A stretch of 64,000 nucleotides of DNA from Nissolia schottii (lineage: Eukaryota; Streptophyta; Magnoliopsida; Fabales; Fabaceae). Every line of letters begins with the position of its first letter. The stretch's first letter is position 1. The position numbers were made by a program, and so were the translations under genes. This document shows, piece by piece, positions 39,917 through 52,395 of this stretch. Below the pieces are notes generated by a model. The model ran no database searches. It was given only the letters and a program-made list of their open reading frames with translations, and had not been told where the DNA came from. Where the stretch lies: positions 295,762 through 359,761 of the forward strand of contig QANU01109800.1 in the NCBI GenBank assembly GCA_003254905.1, written 5' to 3'.

Positions 39917-40233
39917 GGGGAAAATACAGTTTACTTCCTTAAAATATACCCATGCATATTTTATCCCTTAAGTTTTAAAATTATGCAAATTGACCCTTAA
40001 TATTTTATAATAATTTAAATCAAATTTGAAATGATTAAATTATCTGCATTTTGTTTTGCTTCTTATCTTTCTTTTTTTTTCATAAAGATGAGAGAGTATT
40101 TTGGTGATCTAAAGGCTGGTATGCATTATCATAAAATGTTAAAGTCAATTTACAAGTTTTTAAAACTTAAAAATAAAGTGCACGGTGTAAATAAGGTATA
40201 TTTTAAAGAAGTAAATTTTATTTATTTTTTCCT
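39917..40233. mobile_element. 317-bp MITE with long inverted repeats and 8-bp duplication
   Basis: Identical AAAAATTA lies at 39909-39916 and 40234-40241. The ends are inverted over well more than 100 bp: GTTTACTTCCTTAAAATATACC on the left pairs with GGTATATTTTAAAGAAGTAAA on the right, and TTAAGTTTTAAAA pairs with TTTTTAAAACTTAA. The element is nearly a full palindrome around an unpaired centre, a structure likely to give a long hairpin if transcribed. Confidence 0.75.
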
Positions 40234-40241
40234 AAAAATTA

Positions 40242-43208
40242 GGGAGTAATGAGATACCATTAATTGAGAAATTACTTATGTTATTTATAAGTCTCATAAT
40301 TTTAATTAATTAAGAGGACTCACTCATTCCTTTAAACTATGTGCCTAATTTCTAAAATTAGCTTCAAGGAATATTCTGCGGTATTAACCAAATCAGTGTA
40401 CTCCATAAACAAGTTGAAGAAACACCAATAGCCAAGCTTGCTAAACTTGTTGAGAGGTAATTACCCTTCATTTGTTGTAAACCTTATAAACCTTATTTAC
40501 TAAAATGAGGAAGAAATAAAATATTAGAAGAAAGAAAAGGGGATGAATGTCTTGCAGAGTCAAAGAGTATCTTTTTGGAATAAAAAGTAGGCCAAGGGCT
40601 AATGTAAGCAGAGCTGTATTCAGTCTCTTTGATTTGGTTCGTAGGAATCTTATAAGATTTTGATCTTCGTAGGAGATTTTCTAAGCTTCTTATTAGTTGT
40701 ATCCACCGCAAGTGGATAAAGTTAAAAACGCGTTTCTTTGGGGCCCAACACCACAAAACAAAACAAAAAATAATAACAAAAAAAATCAAATGCTTAAAAC
40801 TATTCATATTTTAGCAAGATAATATTAGTCGGGTGATAAGGAAGTTCAACTTCTCTTAAAATGCAAAATAAACTCTCTTTTAAAAGGATAATTATAATAA
40901 TTTAAATTAAATTAGTCAGCTACACTAATAATTAAATTTGGATACCAATACACAAAACAAACAAACAAAAATATTTATATTTCGTTGTTGTTTTTATATT
41001 TCAACTATCATTAACAAGATTTCGTAGAATTTAAAGTTTATACTAAAAAATTTTATTTTTCCATATTTGAATAATCTTTTCAAAATAATCATAATCTCAA
41101 AAAGTCATGCTTTCAGTTTTTCACTAAAACTAAAAAAAAATATAAAAAAATCTTTAAAACACGTGGGATAATTTTTATTTAACCTGAGGTTTAGTGCCAT
41201 TATATTTTTTTAGAGAGATTCAGGGAGGCCTAATTGGTGTGTGTCGAGGTGCTTTCGCTGACCGGCGAAAATTTTATAAAGTGGCATTTCTTATTATATA
41301 AGATAAAATGATAGATTTTATTATTAAATAAATAAAATAAAAATAAATAAAGATGAGTATTTTTTATTTTGTTAATTTAATAATAAGATCGTTCAATTTA
41401 TCATTTAAAATGAAGATTTTTTACTTTAGAGAATTAAAATTTTTTAATAACTAACGGTTAAAATTGTTAAACTGCTCTGTTCTTTTATCACACTCAATAG
41501 AATGTAATAATTACCTTACAAAAAACTCTTATAGTTTTATATATAAAATAAAAAATTTAATCACTTTTTATAAACGCTAAAATACCCTTAATTTTACTTA
41601 TTTCAAAAGTAATTTTAATAAAATTAAAACTAAAGGTATTACTTTGTGGAGTAATTTTTCCTCCTACTAAATCTTCGTAAACATTCTCTTAATAATTTAA
41701 TAAAACTATAATTTTTTTTAAAAGAATTCTTAAAAAGATGAATGATTACTTAATTACTTCATTTTTAACTTAAGTTACTGCGAAGGAATTGGGTCACTCT
41801 CTGATTAGATTTTATTGTTTAAAACAAAAACTTTTACTTTCTCTATCAAGTGTGTTAACCTATGTAAGCCTAAGCCTTTCTTGGTGAAAATGCAAATTGG
41901 GGCTTGACATGTTCCTCCTTCCTACAGCCAATGGGCATTCTTTCTTTTTGGGCACTAGAAAAGAGTAACGGTCGAGTGAAAGTCGTCTTTGTCTAACGTT
42001 ATAGACATGTATGTACTCTCCTATTCTCTCTCGTGCTCCGCGAGACCACACTGATAAACGTGCGCTACTCAACGGTCTTCATTACTGATTTTCCCCCAAT
42101 CGTTAATGATTAAACCCGTAATCTAATACTTAGTCTTTTGACGAATAAAATAGAAAGAAAAAGAATAAATGTTATTTATAAAAGTTAATAAGTTGATTTA
42201 TAAGTTGATATATTAACTCTTTTAAACAATTTTTTTTTCTTAAATTAACATCGCAGCGGAGTATTAACATATTCATGATTTTGATGTAAGTAAAATCCAA
42301 AAATATGGCTAGAGACATGCGGCGATTTCAGGTTTTTAAAAAAAAAATTTCAGGATCTGAAATAGTTATAGGAGGTGGCGATTTCAGCCATTTTTTAAAA
42401 AAAAAATTCAACGGGCTAAAATCGTCATAGAGAAATTAATACACTGCTCATCTTATGGAAAATTAACATTTGAAAATCAATATATAAGTAAAAAAACCCA
42501 CCACGGAGGCGCAGCCTCACGCTTTATAACTAAATGAACAGTTACTAGTGTAGTAACATAAATGAAAAAAAAAACAGTTCTGTAAAAAAAATCCAGTTAC
42601 TAGTACAAAGTAATTTTTTTAGTTAACAATTTATTAGTATGTTTTAAAAGACATTTTGTATTTATCAAGTATAATAACGTAAAACATATAAAGAAAAAGA
42701 ATAAACTATAAAACTAACAAAAAAATTAGCATAAAAGTGTAGGGGATTGAATTTAAAAAGTGTTAATTTTTTAAATAATTTTTTTAAAATCAATTACAAA
42801 TAAAAGAGAGAGGAAAAAAATACTAATCAAGGAGTGAGTTAAATAACTATCTAAAATGCAAGATAGTGAATAAGGGTGAAATAAGAGAAAACAAATTGAC
42901 ACAAAAAAGAAAATTCCCTTTATTTAATTGTATAAATATTCAATTCATCTACTTGTTAATATTCATTCAAAAAAAATCTTTAACCTATTAACTATGTTTA
43001 GCTCAAAAAATTGCAAAATTTATTAATTAAGGGAACGGTTTCTTTTAACATAAATTATTTTATTCTCAACACTCAAATGTAAATGCAAGACCACCAATCA
43101 AAGGTTGTCACGCCATTGTGCTCAAACCAAGTATGTATTGGTTATAACACCATTCCACCTTAAAATTATGTTTTGGTTACTACTTACTAGTACCAAGTTT
43201 GAGAAGCT
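40242..43208. other. Gene-poor AT-rich DNA before the gypsy element
   Basis: No gene recognised. Near 42318-42430 a GGCGATTTCAG-plus-poly(A) unit is repeated twice in tandem. A patch at 41860-42080 is less AT-rich and has a 70-codon minus frame with no known family. The flank at 43204-43208 does not match the other side of the gypsy element. Confidence 0.45.
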
Positions 43209-43592
43209 TGTTATGGACTAGGCACTAAAAGCCCATTCAGGAACTCAGACCCTAAGGTCCACGGAAATATCTGACCCAAACAAGCGCCTCCCCAATAAAC
43301 ACTCAGAGAGATCCTCAGATTGTGATGCACTCCCTCGGCGAACATACTCCACGGACCTCGAAGAGGAATCTGAGCGAGAGAATCTCCGGCCAGCCGAAGT
43401 CACGGCTCCCACCCAAGTATTTAAGCTTACTCGGCACACCAGGTAAGACCTAGAACCCATTTCCCCTTGATTTTACTCTATCATCCCACCTTCACTGATT
43501 TAAGCGTCGGAGTCCTTGCAGGTACCCGTTCCGGCATCCAAACTCATAGAGGAGCTCCAAGATATGCACTGAGAACCCTACCTCTCGATACA
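43209..43592 (+). repeat. 5' LTR of the Tat element
   Basis: Begins TGTTATGG and ends CTCTCGATACA, so it has the TG...CA ends of plant LTRs. It contains an AAGTATTTAAGC promoter-like segment about 210 bp in. It aligns end to end with the 3' LTR with scattered substitutions, many of them C/T or G/A. Confidence 0.92.
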
Positions 43593-43679
43593 TTGGCACC
43601 GTTTATAGGGATTTTATGGCATCCCACACACTTTTGGATTCTGAAGAATCTCTGTCACCATGCCACAAAAGAATACCAG

Positions 43680-44880
43680 GAAGACTTATCGCTAACCTCC
43701 GTGGGCACCTGCAGGTCATTGTCCATGGGAACCCATGTTCCACCATCCCAACCACCCTTACCCCCTCCTGAACAGATCCCACCCTCACAACCCAATCAGC
43801 CTCATGAGCCAGCAATGGAAAATAACCTACCCCCTCCTCTAAACCTAGCCGATGTTGTAAAGGACCAAGCTAAAAAGATCGTGCAGTTGGAGACGACCTT
43901 ACTCCAACTTAAGCAGGTTGACGACGAGAGGAGAAGACAGGCAAAGATTCACACTACAACTGATAAAGCTAGGAAGGAGGCAAAGCAAAAGCAAAATCAT
44001 ATCATAAGGCAAGTTGATGAAAGAAAATGCCACATCGACGATCATATCTGCGATGATCGTCAATACGCCCCAGAGGTGAATGAAGAATTCTAAGAATTCA
44101 TGTACAGGGCCTCCACAGAACTTAGGACCCATGCTGCATATAAGGGAAGCTCTGTTGCAAAGAAAGCGAAAGGAAAAGATAACCACCTTTTAGCAGATGA
44201 CATACTGGACACAGTGCCCGCGCACGATTTTCGTTTTCCCACGGATATGGAACTATACGATGACACCACAGACCCTAAGCATCATCTAGATGCTTTTGGT
44301 CACAAAATGGTGTTGGATGGAGCCTCCGACGCTATCCAGTGCAAGTCATTCCCAGTCACCCTGAGAAAATGGGCACTTGTCTGGTTCAATGCACTCCCAC
44401 CTAAGTGCATTAGGACCTTTGATGACCTGACAGAGCGTTTTATTACAAACTTTACCACACTGAGGATAAAACCTAAGACAACAGTAAGCCTCTTGGGGTA
44501 ATATAGAAAGGGGATGACTCACTTTGCCAATACCTAGATTGCTTTTACGAGGAGTATGCCTAGGTAGAGGATCTCCAGCCTCAGGCGATGCTAATGGGCC
44601 TCACAAATGGCCTAAAGAAAGGAAGCCCATTTGCGAAGAATTTGTCCAAAAGGCCACCTCGGAGCCTGATAAAGGTTCAAGAGAGGGCCGAGGAATACCT
44701 GTATCAAGAGGAGGGCATACAAGCCATCAAAAATGAACTCCCCAAAGACATTGGTAAGGGCCCAAGAAGGAGAGTCCGCCAATCACTGCGTGCAGACCGT
44801 CTGCGCAACGATTGTCCACGGATAGTAAAGGAGAGAAGGTACACTAATTATACCCCGCTTACCATATCTCTGACATAACT
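43680..44880 (+). pseudogene. gag remnant of the Tat element
   Basis: A Pro-rich N-terminal part and a coiled-coil-like segment (about 43850-44090) are followed by the retrotransposon gag core with KWALVWFNALPPKCIRTFDD and LTERFITNF (about 44365-44460). Stop codons interrupt it at 44091-44093 and 44499-44501, and the frame shifts soon after. It would normally form the particle that packages element RNA. Confidence 0.82.
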
Positions 44881-45299
44881 ATACAAGGAAATCCAAAATA
44901 AAGGCGGATTTCCCAAGCCACGACCAATATGGTTGAGGCTAGGGACAGACACTACTCTATTTTGCAGCTTCCACGACTCCTATAGCCATAATATCGAGGA
45001 GTGCGTGGATTTAAAAGATGAAGTGGAAAGTTAGGCATGCGGAGACAGGTTAGAAAGGCACGTTGTACATGAGAGAAAGAGAAAAATGGATAATAGGGAA
45101 GATTTCTCCCATAGTTGGCGGGTCTGCAGGGGGCGGTTCCACCAAGTCTCCTAGGAAAAGACTTCTCCAAGAAGTATTACATCTGGACAAGGAAACAATT
45201 GACAAGGCCCGCTGAACCAGTCACTTCCCTGTTATCACATTCACAGGGAAGATTACGTTCACACTACCCAGGCACATGACAATCTAATGGCCATCTCCA

Positions 45300-46080
45300 C
45301 AACATTGGTAAATGCTGAAGTTAGATGAGTGTTGCTGGACTAAGGAAGCTAGGTAGATATTATCTTCAAGAGTTATTTTAATCAACTCGGTTTAAAGAAT
45401 TCTGACTTGGAACACTACCCTAAGAATCTCGTGAGCTTCTATAGAGAAACAGTTTCCTCAGACGGCTATGTCTCCTTATATCTTGGAAGCAATCTCACCA
45501 CAAGGACAGAAAAAGTGAAGTTCTTGGTGGTTGATAAGCCCTCTGCTTACAACATAATCCTAGGCCAAAAATGCTACATGTACACTCAATTTCATACACT
45601 CATACATACACCATTAATAATGCACAAACTTTATTCTCACGAGTGCACAAACATTACAAACTTATAAATGATACTCTCAATTATACTTAATTAAGTGCAC
45701 AAACATTACATGAGTTAAAACACAAACTTTATGTATATAAGTACGAGGTGTATGTATGGTGTATGATTTTTAGTGTACGTGTAGTAGAACTCATCCTAGG
45801 CTGACCCACGCTGAACACAATAAATGCAGTGATATCCACCGCGAGCCTCACTGTGAAATTTCTGACAGCAGACAACATTTGTGGAGACCAAGTTACAACC
45901 CAGAGGTGTTACAATGCCAGCCTTCAGATACAAAGTCGGCACAAATATCCGTGGAAAACAACGACATCACAGCCAGCTCATGTCATGATGATTGAGATCT
46001 ATTCTGCGAATTCTCCTCAACGGGAAAGGCCGGAGCCTAAAGGAGAACTAGAACCTGTTCAGATAGGTGTTAATCCTTAA
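45300..46080 (+). pseudogene. Aspartic protease region, split by a MITE
   Basis: The frame around 45400-45570 encodes LVSFYRETVSSDGYVSLYLG, then EKVKFLVVDKPSAYNIILG, the C-terminal part of retropepsin-like proteases in this lineage. It is cut by the 227-bp MITE at 45566 and resumes beyond 45801 with INAVISTASLTVKFLTADN. The DTG catalytic part upstream is not recognisable, and a stop codon follows the right-hand junction directly. Confidence 0.72.
45566..45792. mobile_element. 227-bp MITE nested in the protease region, 9-bp duplication
   Basis: Exact ATCCTAGGC lies at 45557-45565 and 45793-45801. The insert has inverted repeats a few bases in from each end: CTACATGTACACT and CATACACTCATACATACACC on the left match the complement of GGTGTATGTATGGTGTATG and AGTGTACGTGTAG on the right. 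A 9-bp duplication suggests a Mutator-like MITE. The outer 8 bases on each side do not pair, which is unusual. Confidence 0.78.
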
Positions 46081-46179
46081 TAAGTCATTTTCATTAGCAA
46101 ATCTCTCCCTCCGAGAGCAAAAGAGAAAGTAATAGAAACTCTCCAACAAAACGCGGATCTCTTTGCTTTGTTTGCAGCT

Positions 46180-47480
46180 GATATGCCTAGAATTGACCCC
46201 TCGCTCATGGCGCACAAGCTTGTTGTCTTACCTGGCACAAAGCCAGTAAAGCAGAAAAGGAGGAAAACGAGCGCGAAGAAAGTTCAGGAAGTGCAAAAAT
46301 AGGTGAAATCATTAAAGGAGACGAGCTTCATTAGAAAGATAATCTATCTTACATGGCTATCCAATGTAGTCATGGTATCTAAACTTGGAGGCAAGTAGAG
46401 GATGTGTGTAGATTACACCAACCTCAATAAGGCATGTCCCAAGGATTCGTACCCTTTGCTGAACATAGACCTCCTTGTGGATTTAACCTCGGGATTCAAG
46501 TTCCTAACATTCTTGGACATTTATGTCGATTACAATCAGATTCCTATGCATCATATGGACATAGAAAAAACAACATTCATAGCCTCCATAGGTAATTACT
46601 ACTATCGAGTAATGCCATTTTGGCTGAAATGAAAGAGCCACTTACCAATAGTTGATGGACAAGATATTCTCAGAACTAGCTGAAAATTTGGTCGAAGTCT
46701 ATGTAGATGAAATGATTGTAAAGTCATATGCGGAGGAAAGGATAACCTCAGACCTGGATACGATTTTCGGCAATTTACGCCTTTATAATTTGAGGTTGAA
46801 TTTGGCTAAGTGCGCATTTGCGGTGGAAGCCGAGAAGTTCTTACGATTCATGATCATGATACGCAGAATTGGAGCAAACCCTGCGAAGTGTGAAGTTGTG
46901 AGCATGAGATCTCCATCCACGATCAAGGAAGTCCAAGGTCTGAGTGAGAGGATCACTTCATTGAACAGATTTTTGGTTGCTTCCGAGGAGAAAGCCCTGC
47001 CTTTCTTCAAGCTCACGAAGAAGATGAACTCTTTTGAGTGGATAGAAGAATGTGAGCAAGCTTTCAACCAATTCAAGGGATATCTATCACAACCCCCTAT
47101 TTTGACAAAATCGAAAAAATGTGAAAAATTATTTTTGTATCTCTCCACTTCTAGGGAGACGATGACATCCACACTGGTAAAGGAAAATGGTCAAACCCAG
47201 CTCCTAGATTACTTTACCAGCAAAGTCTTACATGGGGCAGAGCTGAAGTATTAGAAGCTGGAGAATCTAGCCTTTGTGTTGCTCAACTCAGCAAGAAGAC
47301 TTATGCCTTATTTTTAGTCCCACCCCTTCGTTGTCAGAACAGATCAACCCATTAAACAAGTTCTTCACAAGCCTGATCTAGTAGGACGGATGTTAACCTA
47401 GTCTGTAGAACTCTCATAATTTGACATCCAGTATGAGACATAGATCGCAATAAAAGCGCAAGCCATACCTGATTTCATTG
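46180..47480 (+). pseudogene. Reverse transcriptase and first RNase H remnant
   Basis: RT landmarks are visible: the RMCVDYTNLNKACPKDSYPL block (46400-46460), FLDIYVDYNQIPMHH (about 46510-46556) and NYYYRVMPFWLK (46594-46632). The catalytic box reads YVDE (46700-46711) where YVDD is expected. The first RNase H follows with QLLDYFTSKVLHGAELKY and then several stops. A frameshift lies between the MPFWLK block and the catalytic box. It could not make a working enzyme. Confidence 0.9.
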
Positions 47481-47519
47481 CGAAATTTACTGGCAACAGC
47501 GATTCCACAGAAACCACCA

Positions 47520-47910
47520 AGTGGATATTGTATGTTGATGGAGCATCAAGTATCCACGAAAGTAGGGCAAGAGTATTGCTAGAAGGTCCCAATGGGTTGC
47601 AGCTTGAGATGACTATCAAATTCGACTTCATAACTTCTAATAACCAAGCAGAGTACAGAGCCTCGGTTGTAAGTCTTAACCTGACCAAGGATGTAGGAGC
47701 AAGAACCCTACTTGTCTACAGCGATTTCCAGATTGTAGTGGCACAGGTAAAAGGAGATTATCAGGCCAAGGACACTCACCTACAATACTATCTGGGGTTG
47801 GTGAAGAAAATGATGGACTCCTTCAAAAGCTACAACATCAGATATGTCCCGCAGAAGGAAAACGAATATGCTAACACTATCTCCAAGTTAGCTAGTACCC
47901 GCCCGGGGAA
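47520..47910 (+). pseudogene. Second (archaeal-type) RNase H domain of the Tat element
   Basis: The frame 47528-48061 encodes YVDGASSIHESRA, then NNQAEYRASVVSL and LLVYSDFQIVVAQVKGDYQA. These carry the D, E and D expected for RNase H active-site residues. A second RNase H between the first one and integrase is a hallmark of Tat elements, used here for lineage assignment. Confidence 0.8.
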
Positions 47911-48059
47911 CAGCAAAACACTCATTCAGGAAACCTTCCACTGCCTTTCTGTCTCAACCGAAGTTAATCATGTTGAACTTCAAGGAAACTCACCCAAATA
48001 TTGGACCACAACAATAATAAAGGTCGTTCACAAAGAAGACCTAGGCTTGGCTGAAAATT

Positions 48060-49220
48060 AAGCAAAATGGATAAGAAGAGAAGCTGCTAAGTACACCCTA
48101 GTAGGCAATCAACTTTACAGAAGATCAATCTCCCAACCCCTTCTAAAATGTGTGGGATTGGCAAAAATACCATATATTTTAGAAGGGGTACATGAAGGAT
48201 CCTGCGACCATCATGGGAGGAAAATCCTATCGCTAAAAATACTCTGTGCAGGGTTGTATTGGCCTACTCTCCAGAAAGATTCTGTGGAATACGTGAAAAA
48301 ATGCAGAAAGTGTCAGGAGCACGCTCATTTCCATATAGCCCCACCCATAAAAATCTCAAGAATGTTAGCCTTATGGCTATTTCCAAAATGGGGAATTAAC
48401 ATACTTAGCCCCTTCTCACAAGCCACTGGCCAGAGGAAGTTCCTCATAGTAGCGGTTGATTACTTCACAAAGTGGGTGGAAGAAAAACCCTGACAACGTT
48501 TACTTCAGTCTAATGAAGTAAATTTGTGTGGAACAACATCTTCATAAGGTTTGGCATCTTGGAGACAATAGTTTCTAACAATGGCACTCTGTTCATAGAT
48601 AAAAAATTCACAACCTTCCTACAAGGGTTTGGGATTAAACAACATTTTCCGTCCGTGGAACATCCCCAAACCAATGGGTAGGCCGAAGCCGCCAATAAGG
48701 TCATATTGAAAGAATTGAAAAAGAGACTAGATGAAACAAAAGGGTTATGGGTGGATGAATTAGGAAGTGTTCTGTGGGCTTACTGGACCACCCCTCACTC
48801 AACCACCTCTTACTCTCGGTTTCGATTGGTATATAGAAGTGAAGCCGTTATACTAGTGGAGATAGGTGAACATAGCCTCAGAGCACAATATTTTTCCCCC
48901 GGATAATAACAATCAACCCAGGGCATAAGAGATAGACCTTATTGAATAATACAGAAATGAAGCCCAAATTCAAGAAGAAGCCATCAAAAGGTGTGTTACA
49001 CGCAGGTACAACTCCTCAGTCATTCCGCAAAAGTTCACCCTAGGGGAAATCGTCATGCGCAGAGCTAACATAGGTACCAAGATGCCAGGGTAAGGCAAGC
49101 TGTACCCCAATTGGGAAGGACCTTACATCGTCATGGAAGAACTCGGTCGTGGAGCATACAAACTTACAACTACAATGGGAAAACGATACCAAGGACATGA
49201 AACACAACTAATTTAAGAAG
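48060..49220 (+). pseudogene. Integrase remnant of the Tat element
   Basis: The zinc-binding HHCC module is visible as HEGSCDHHGRKI followed by CRKCQEH (about 48190-48325). The catalytic core begins with RKFLIVAVDYFTKWVEEKP (about 48433-48490), where a stop follows. Later fragments in shifted frames (ELKKRLDETKG, LWAYWTTPHSTTSYS) are the core's end. No chromodomain was seen. Confidence 0.87.
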
Positions 49221-49972
49221 ACTTTAACTTTAGAGTTTTTGTTTTCTATCCTATACCTTACTTTTTACTAATATACTTTGTTAAGGTCATTGAGCCAGTT
49301 TCATTCAATAATAAAGAAGGATTCCTCAACAGTCTTCTCAGATCACATGAAAAGGAAAGAAACGTCAAAAAACATAAGAAGAAATCATTGAAAAAGTGGT
49401 AACGAAATAATTCCCCGAAATTGATCACTTGGCATCAATAAAAATTTGCAGAAACATAAACCATATAAGACCGATCCACAAAACCGAAGGCAAATAACTA
49501 CTAAAGTTATAAATCCGGTGCATGAATCAAAAACATTTCCAAGGAGCGTAATAGCATGAAGATCGTAGAAGCAAAAGGAAAAGAAAAAAATAGTTCGAAG
49601 TCAACATTTCATTTAATGTTCTGTGGTACAAGGTTAACATGTTTCATTTACAGAGATATATCGCTAAATCCAAAACTATTACAAAACATGTATAAAAAAG
49701 TTACAAATCTTGGCCTGCCCAAAACTTTAGACCCACCATCTTGGGCTTTGGCACTATTATTCCCCCAAGCTGGCTACCACCATCTTAGACTTTGTCGTCA
49801 TTACTCTCTCAAGGTGGCACCAGCCCAGGCAAAAAACCAACAACATCAACAAAAATAATATCCACAGAGGATCACATCAACCGTCCAGGTCTTGAACGTT
49901 GTTGGTCTCATGGTCATAATACTTGTCAAAAGAAACTACACCCTAATCAACCTCAGGAGCAAGGTGCTTAAC

Positions 49973-51600
49973 CTAGTCCATCACAGAATCAAATGCAGTA
50001 TTCATGGCCTCCTTCAACAGCTTCAGGCAAGCATCATACTCCTTCTTCATCTCCTTACACTCCTTCTTAATTTCCTCGCACTCCATCTTTATCTCGGCAG
50101 GCTCAGGCGCCTTCTCGTTGGCCAAAGCCACAACCCTCTCAGCATCTGACTTAAGCTTCCTCGCCCTCTCCTCGAAAGCAGCCATCTGCGCCCTCAGCTT
50201 CTGAACCTCATCCTCCGCCGACCCTTTCTCCATGGAGAAGCGGCTAATGTTCTCCTTCAGCTCCTCAACATCTCGGCGGAGACCATTCGTCACCACTTAG
50301 TCTAGGTGGGTGTTGAAAGCATACTTCAGTAAACCCGTGACCTTCCCTAAGAGATGAAAGCTATGAGCAAAAGCTTCATCTGAGAACACATCCCCCAGAT
50401 GAACCTTCGCCTCATCAGATAAGTAGCTCCCCTCAGCAATCTCCAAGAAGTCCACGTCCTTTGCAAGTGCGCTAGAGACGTGCCCGCATCCGCTGCGAGA
50501 GGTTCCAACATGGGCACGTTTTCTCTGTGGATGCTCTCTATCCTCCGCGGCAGACTGCGAAGGAGAAATCTCCACACAGATTGGAGAAGCAGGGTCTCTG
50601 CAGCCCTTTGACCCCTCAACTCTTCGTTCACGGAAGCATTTAGACGCCTCTTTAGCTCCCTAAGCTTCTCTTACGAGGGCACGCTTTCGCGGAGTCTAGC
50701 ACCTACAACAAAAGATTTAACAACAAATTCTACAAAATATTTAACAATTAGCGCAATAACTTGGAAAACAACAGATAACATCAAAATAAACAATTACAGC
50801 TACCTAAACTATTCTCTGCGTCAAGTCCCTCCACAATCTCACTTAAATTCATGGGTCTATCCCCAACCAAAGCAACAAAAAATTCCCTTTCAACAAGCTC
50901 CTTCTTGGACAAGTCATTCGGACACTCATGGTGGATATTCCTGTTCGAATAACAAGATATCCCCACAACATTGTCTTGATCCCCTCCTAGAACGCAGTCA
51001 TCCCCAGAGCAACAAAAATCTTAAAATACTCCACTTGAACTCTTGATATGGCTCCTCCCACATACTAAATATCCTGTCCTATACATACCCTTGAACGTGT
51101 GCCAGCTCTTATACCTATACCGTGTCCCCATAATAATTCCTCCTGTGGGGTTGGTCAAAGTAAACAAGCTCAAGAAGGTCTTTGACAAAGGCTCTACTCC
51201 AAACACCTCGGAGACCACCTCAAACCCACAGATTAGAGCCCATCCGTTGGCATAAACTCCCATTTGAAGATGGTAAACAGAAGCCTAACACTCAAACGTG
51301 TGAAAAATATGTCATACATCCACAGAAAATAGGGGGTATCACTGTGCCTTAACATACATACCCTCTTGTTCGCGAAGGCAATTTCTAGCCTATACTCGTG
51401 ATCTTCCACCCCCTCCTCCGTCAACTCCAACGCCTCACTCCAACAACTAATGTGCTCCTCCTTAATAATGAAGGGAATAACGAACGGTTTCGGGTTTATC
51501 CACCCATAGGCCAAGCGTCCGTGGGTTCCCCGTAAGGGACCCGACTCCTTCAACTCTTGGAAAGCCTTTTTCAACCTCCCATGAGTTCAAAAGCCTCAAA
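49973..51600 (-). pseudogene. Antisense ORF of the Tat element, 'gypsy type transposon' domain
   Basis: Minus-strand fragments can be read in order from about 51574 to 49973. They include PFIIKEEHISCWSEALELTE, then RLSVRLLFTIFKWEF and, after a frameshift, NGWALICGFEVVSEVFGVEP. These resemble the plant domain named 'putative gypsy type transposon' (Transposase_28). The C-terminal part (50296-49973) is a strong coiled coil (VEELKENISRFSMEKGSAED, KLRAQMAAFEERARKLKS, ECEEIKKECKEMKKEY). Such antisense frames between pol and the 3' LTR are known in several Tat elements; their function is not established to my knowledge. Frameshifts and stops make this copy inactive. Confidence 0.65.
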
Positions 51601-52395
51601 CTACTGAAAAAAATCCCATAAAGAAAAAGAAAAAATCAAACCAGGCTTAACCCACTATAGTAAAATTCATAGCTACCACAGAATACCCTTTTTTTTTAAA
51701 AAAACTAATCTACTCCTTACCATCCCTAAAGAATAACAGAAGAAAGATGCCAAGAATGCCCACAACAACAGAGAATTAAGTGAAAAAATCACAAGCAGTG
51801 AATCAAAGGAAAAATTGCAAAAACCTAACAGAAAAATCACAACCGCACACATGAATCTTCACAAAAGAAGAGAAAAAAGACGAAGAGAAATGCACACAAG
51901 AACGAAAGAAAAACTTACTAATAACTGTTTTCGAAGGAAAATGGTAACGGTAAGAAGAAAAGAACAGCAATGATGCCTCGCAAATACCTCTAGCGAAATC
52001 TAAAGGAAACAAGAGACAGAAACAACAAGTTAAATGAAAGAAAGAAAAAAACAGAAGAGGAATCGAAGAAGAGTAGATAGAGCAGTTAATGAACTTCAAA
52101 CTTTTAAATTTAAACCGTAGGGAAGTGCAAAGGTGTTCCTCCAAAGTCATCATTGCACATCTTGAGGCACGCGTCATTGGGAAAGCAAAACGCCACCCTA
52201 CGGTACACATGGCATCACGTGAGAGGATTAATTTTCTCTCACTTCAGTATGTCGCGTCGCACGACATCCAAAGAGATAAACTCGTCAACTGTCACAATCC
52301 ATTAACAAACACTCCACGGAAGAAATCCACGGCAAGAAGGCACTAGTTCAACTTGGACCACGGAGCTCCACTTCGCATTCCGAGCCGAGGGCTCC

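Noticed and set aside
40493-40807. 104-codon minus-strand ORF
   Set aside because: It has no recognised family, lies in AT-rich DNA and has no supporting exon structure.
41860-42072. 70-codon minus-strand ORF in less AT-rich DNA
   Set aside because: There is no recognisable domain and no adjacent exon. It could be part of a leader or promoter, but nothing supports a gene.
51803-52210. 135-codon minus-strand ORF rich in Phe, Ser and Cys
   Set aside because: It lies between the antisense frame and the 3' LTR, resembles no known protein, and its residues reflect A/G-rich sequence on the plus strand.
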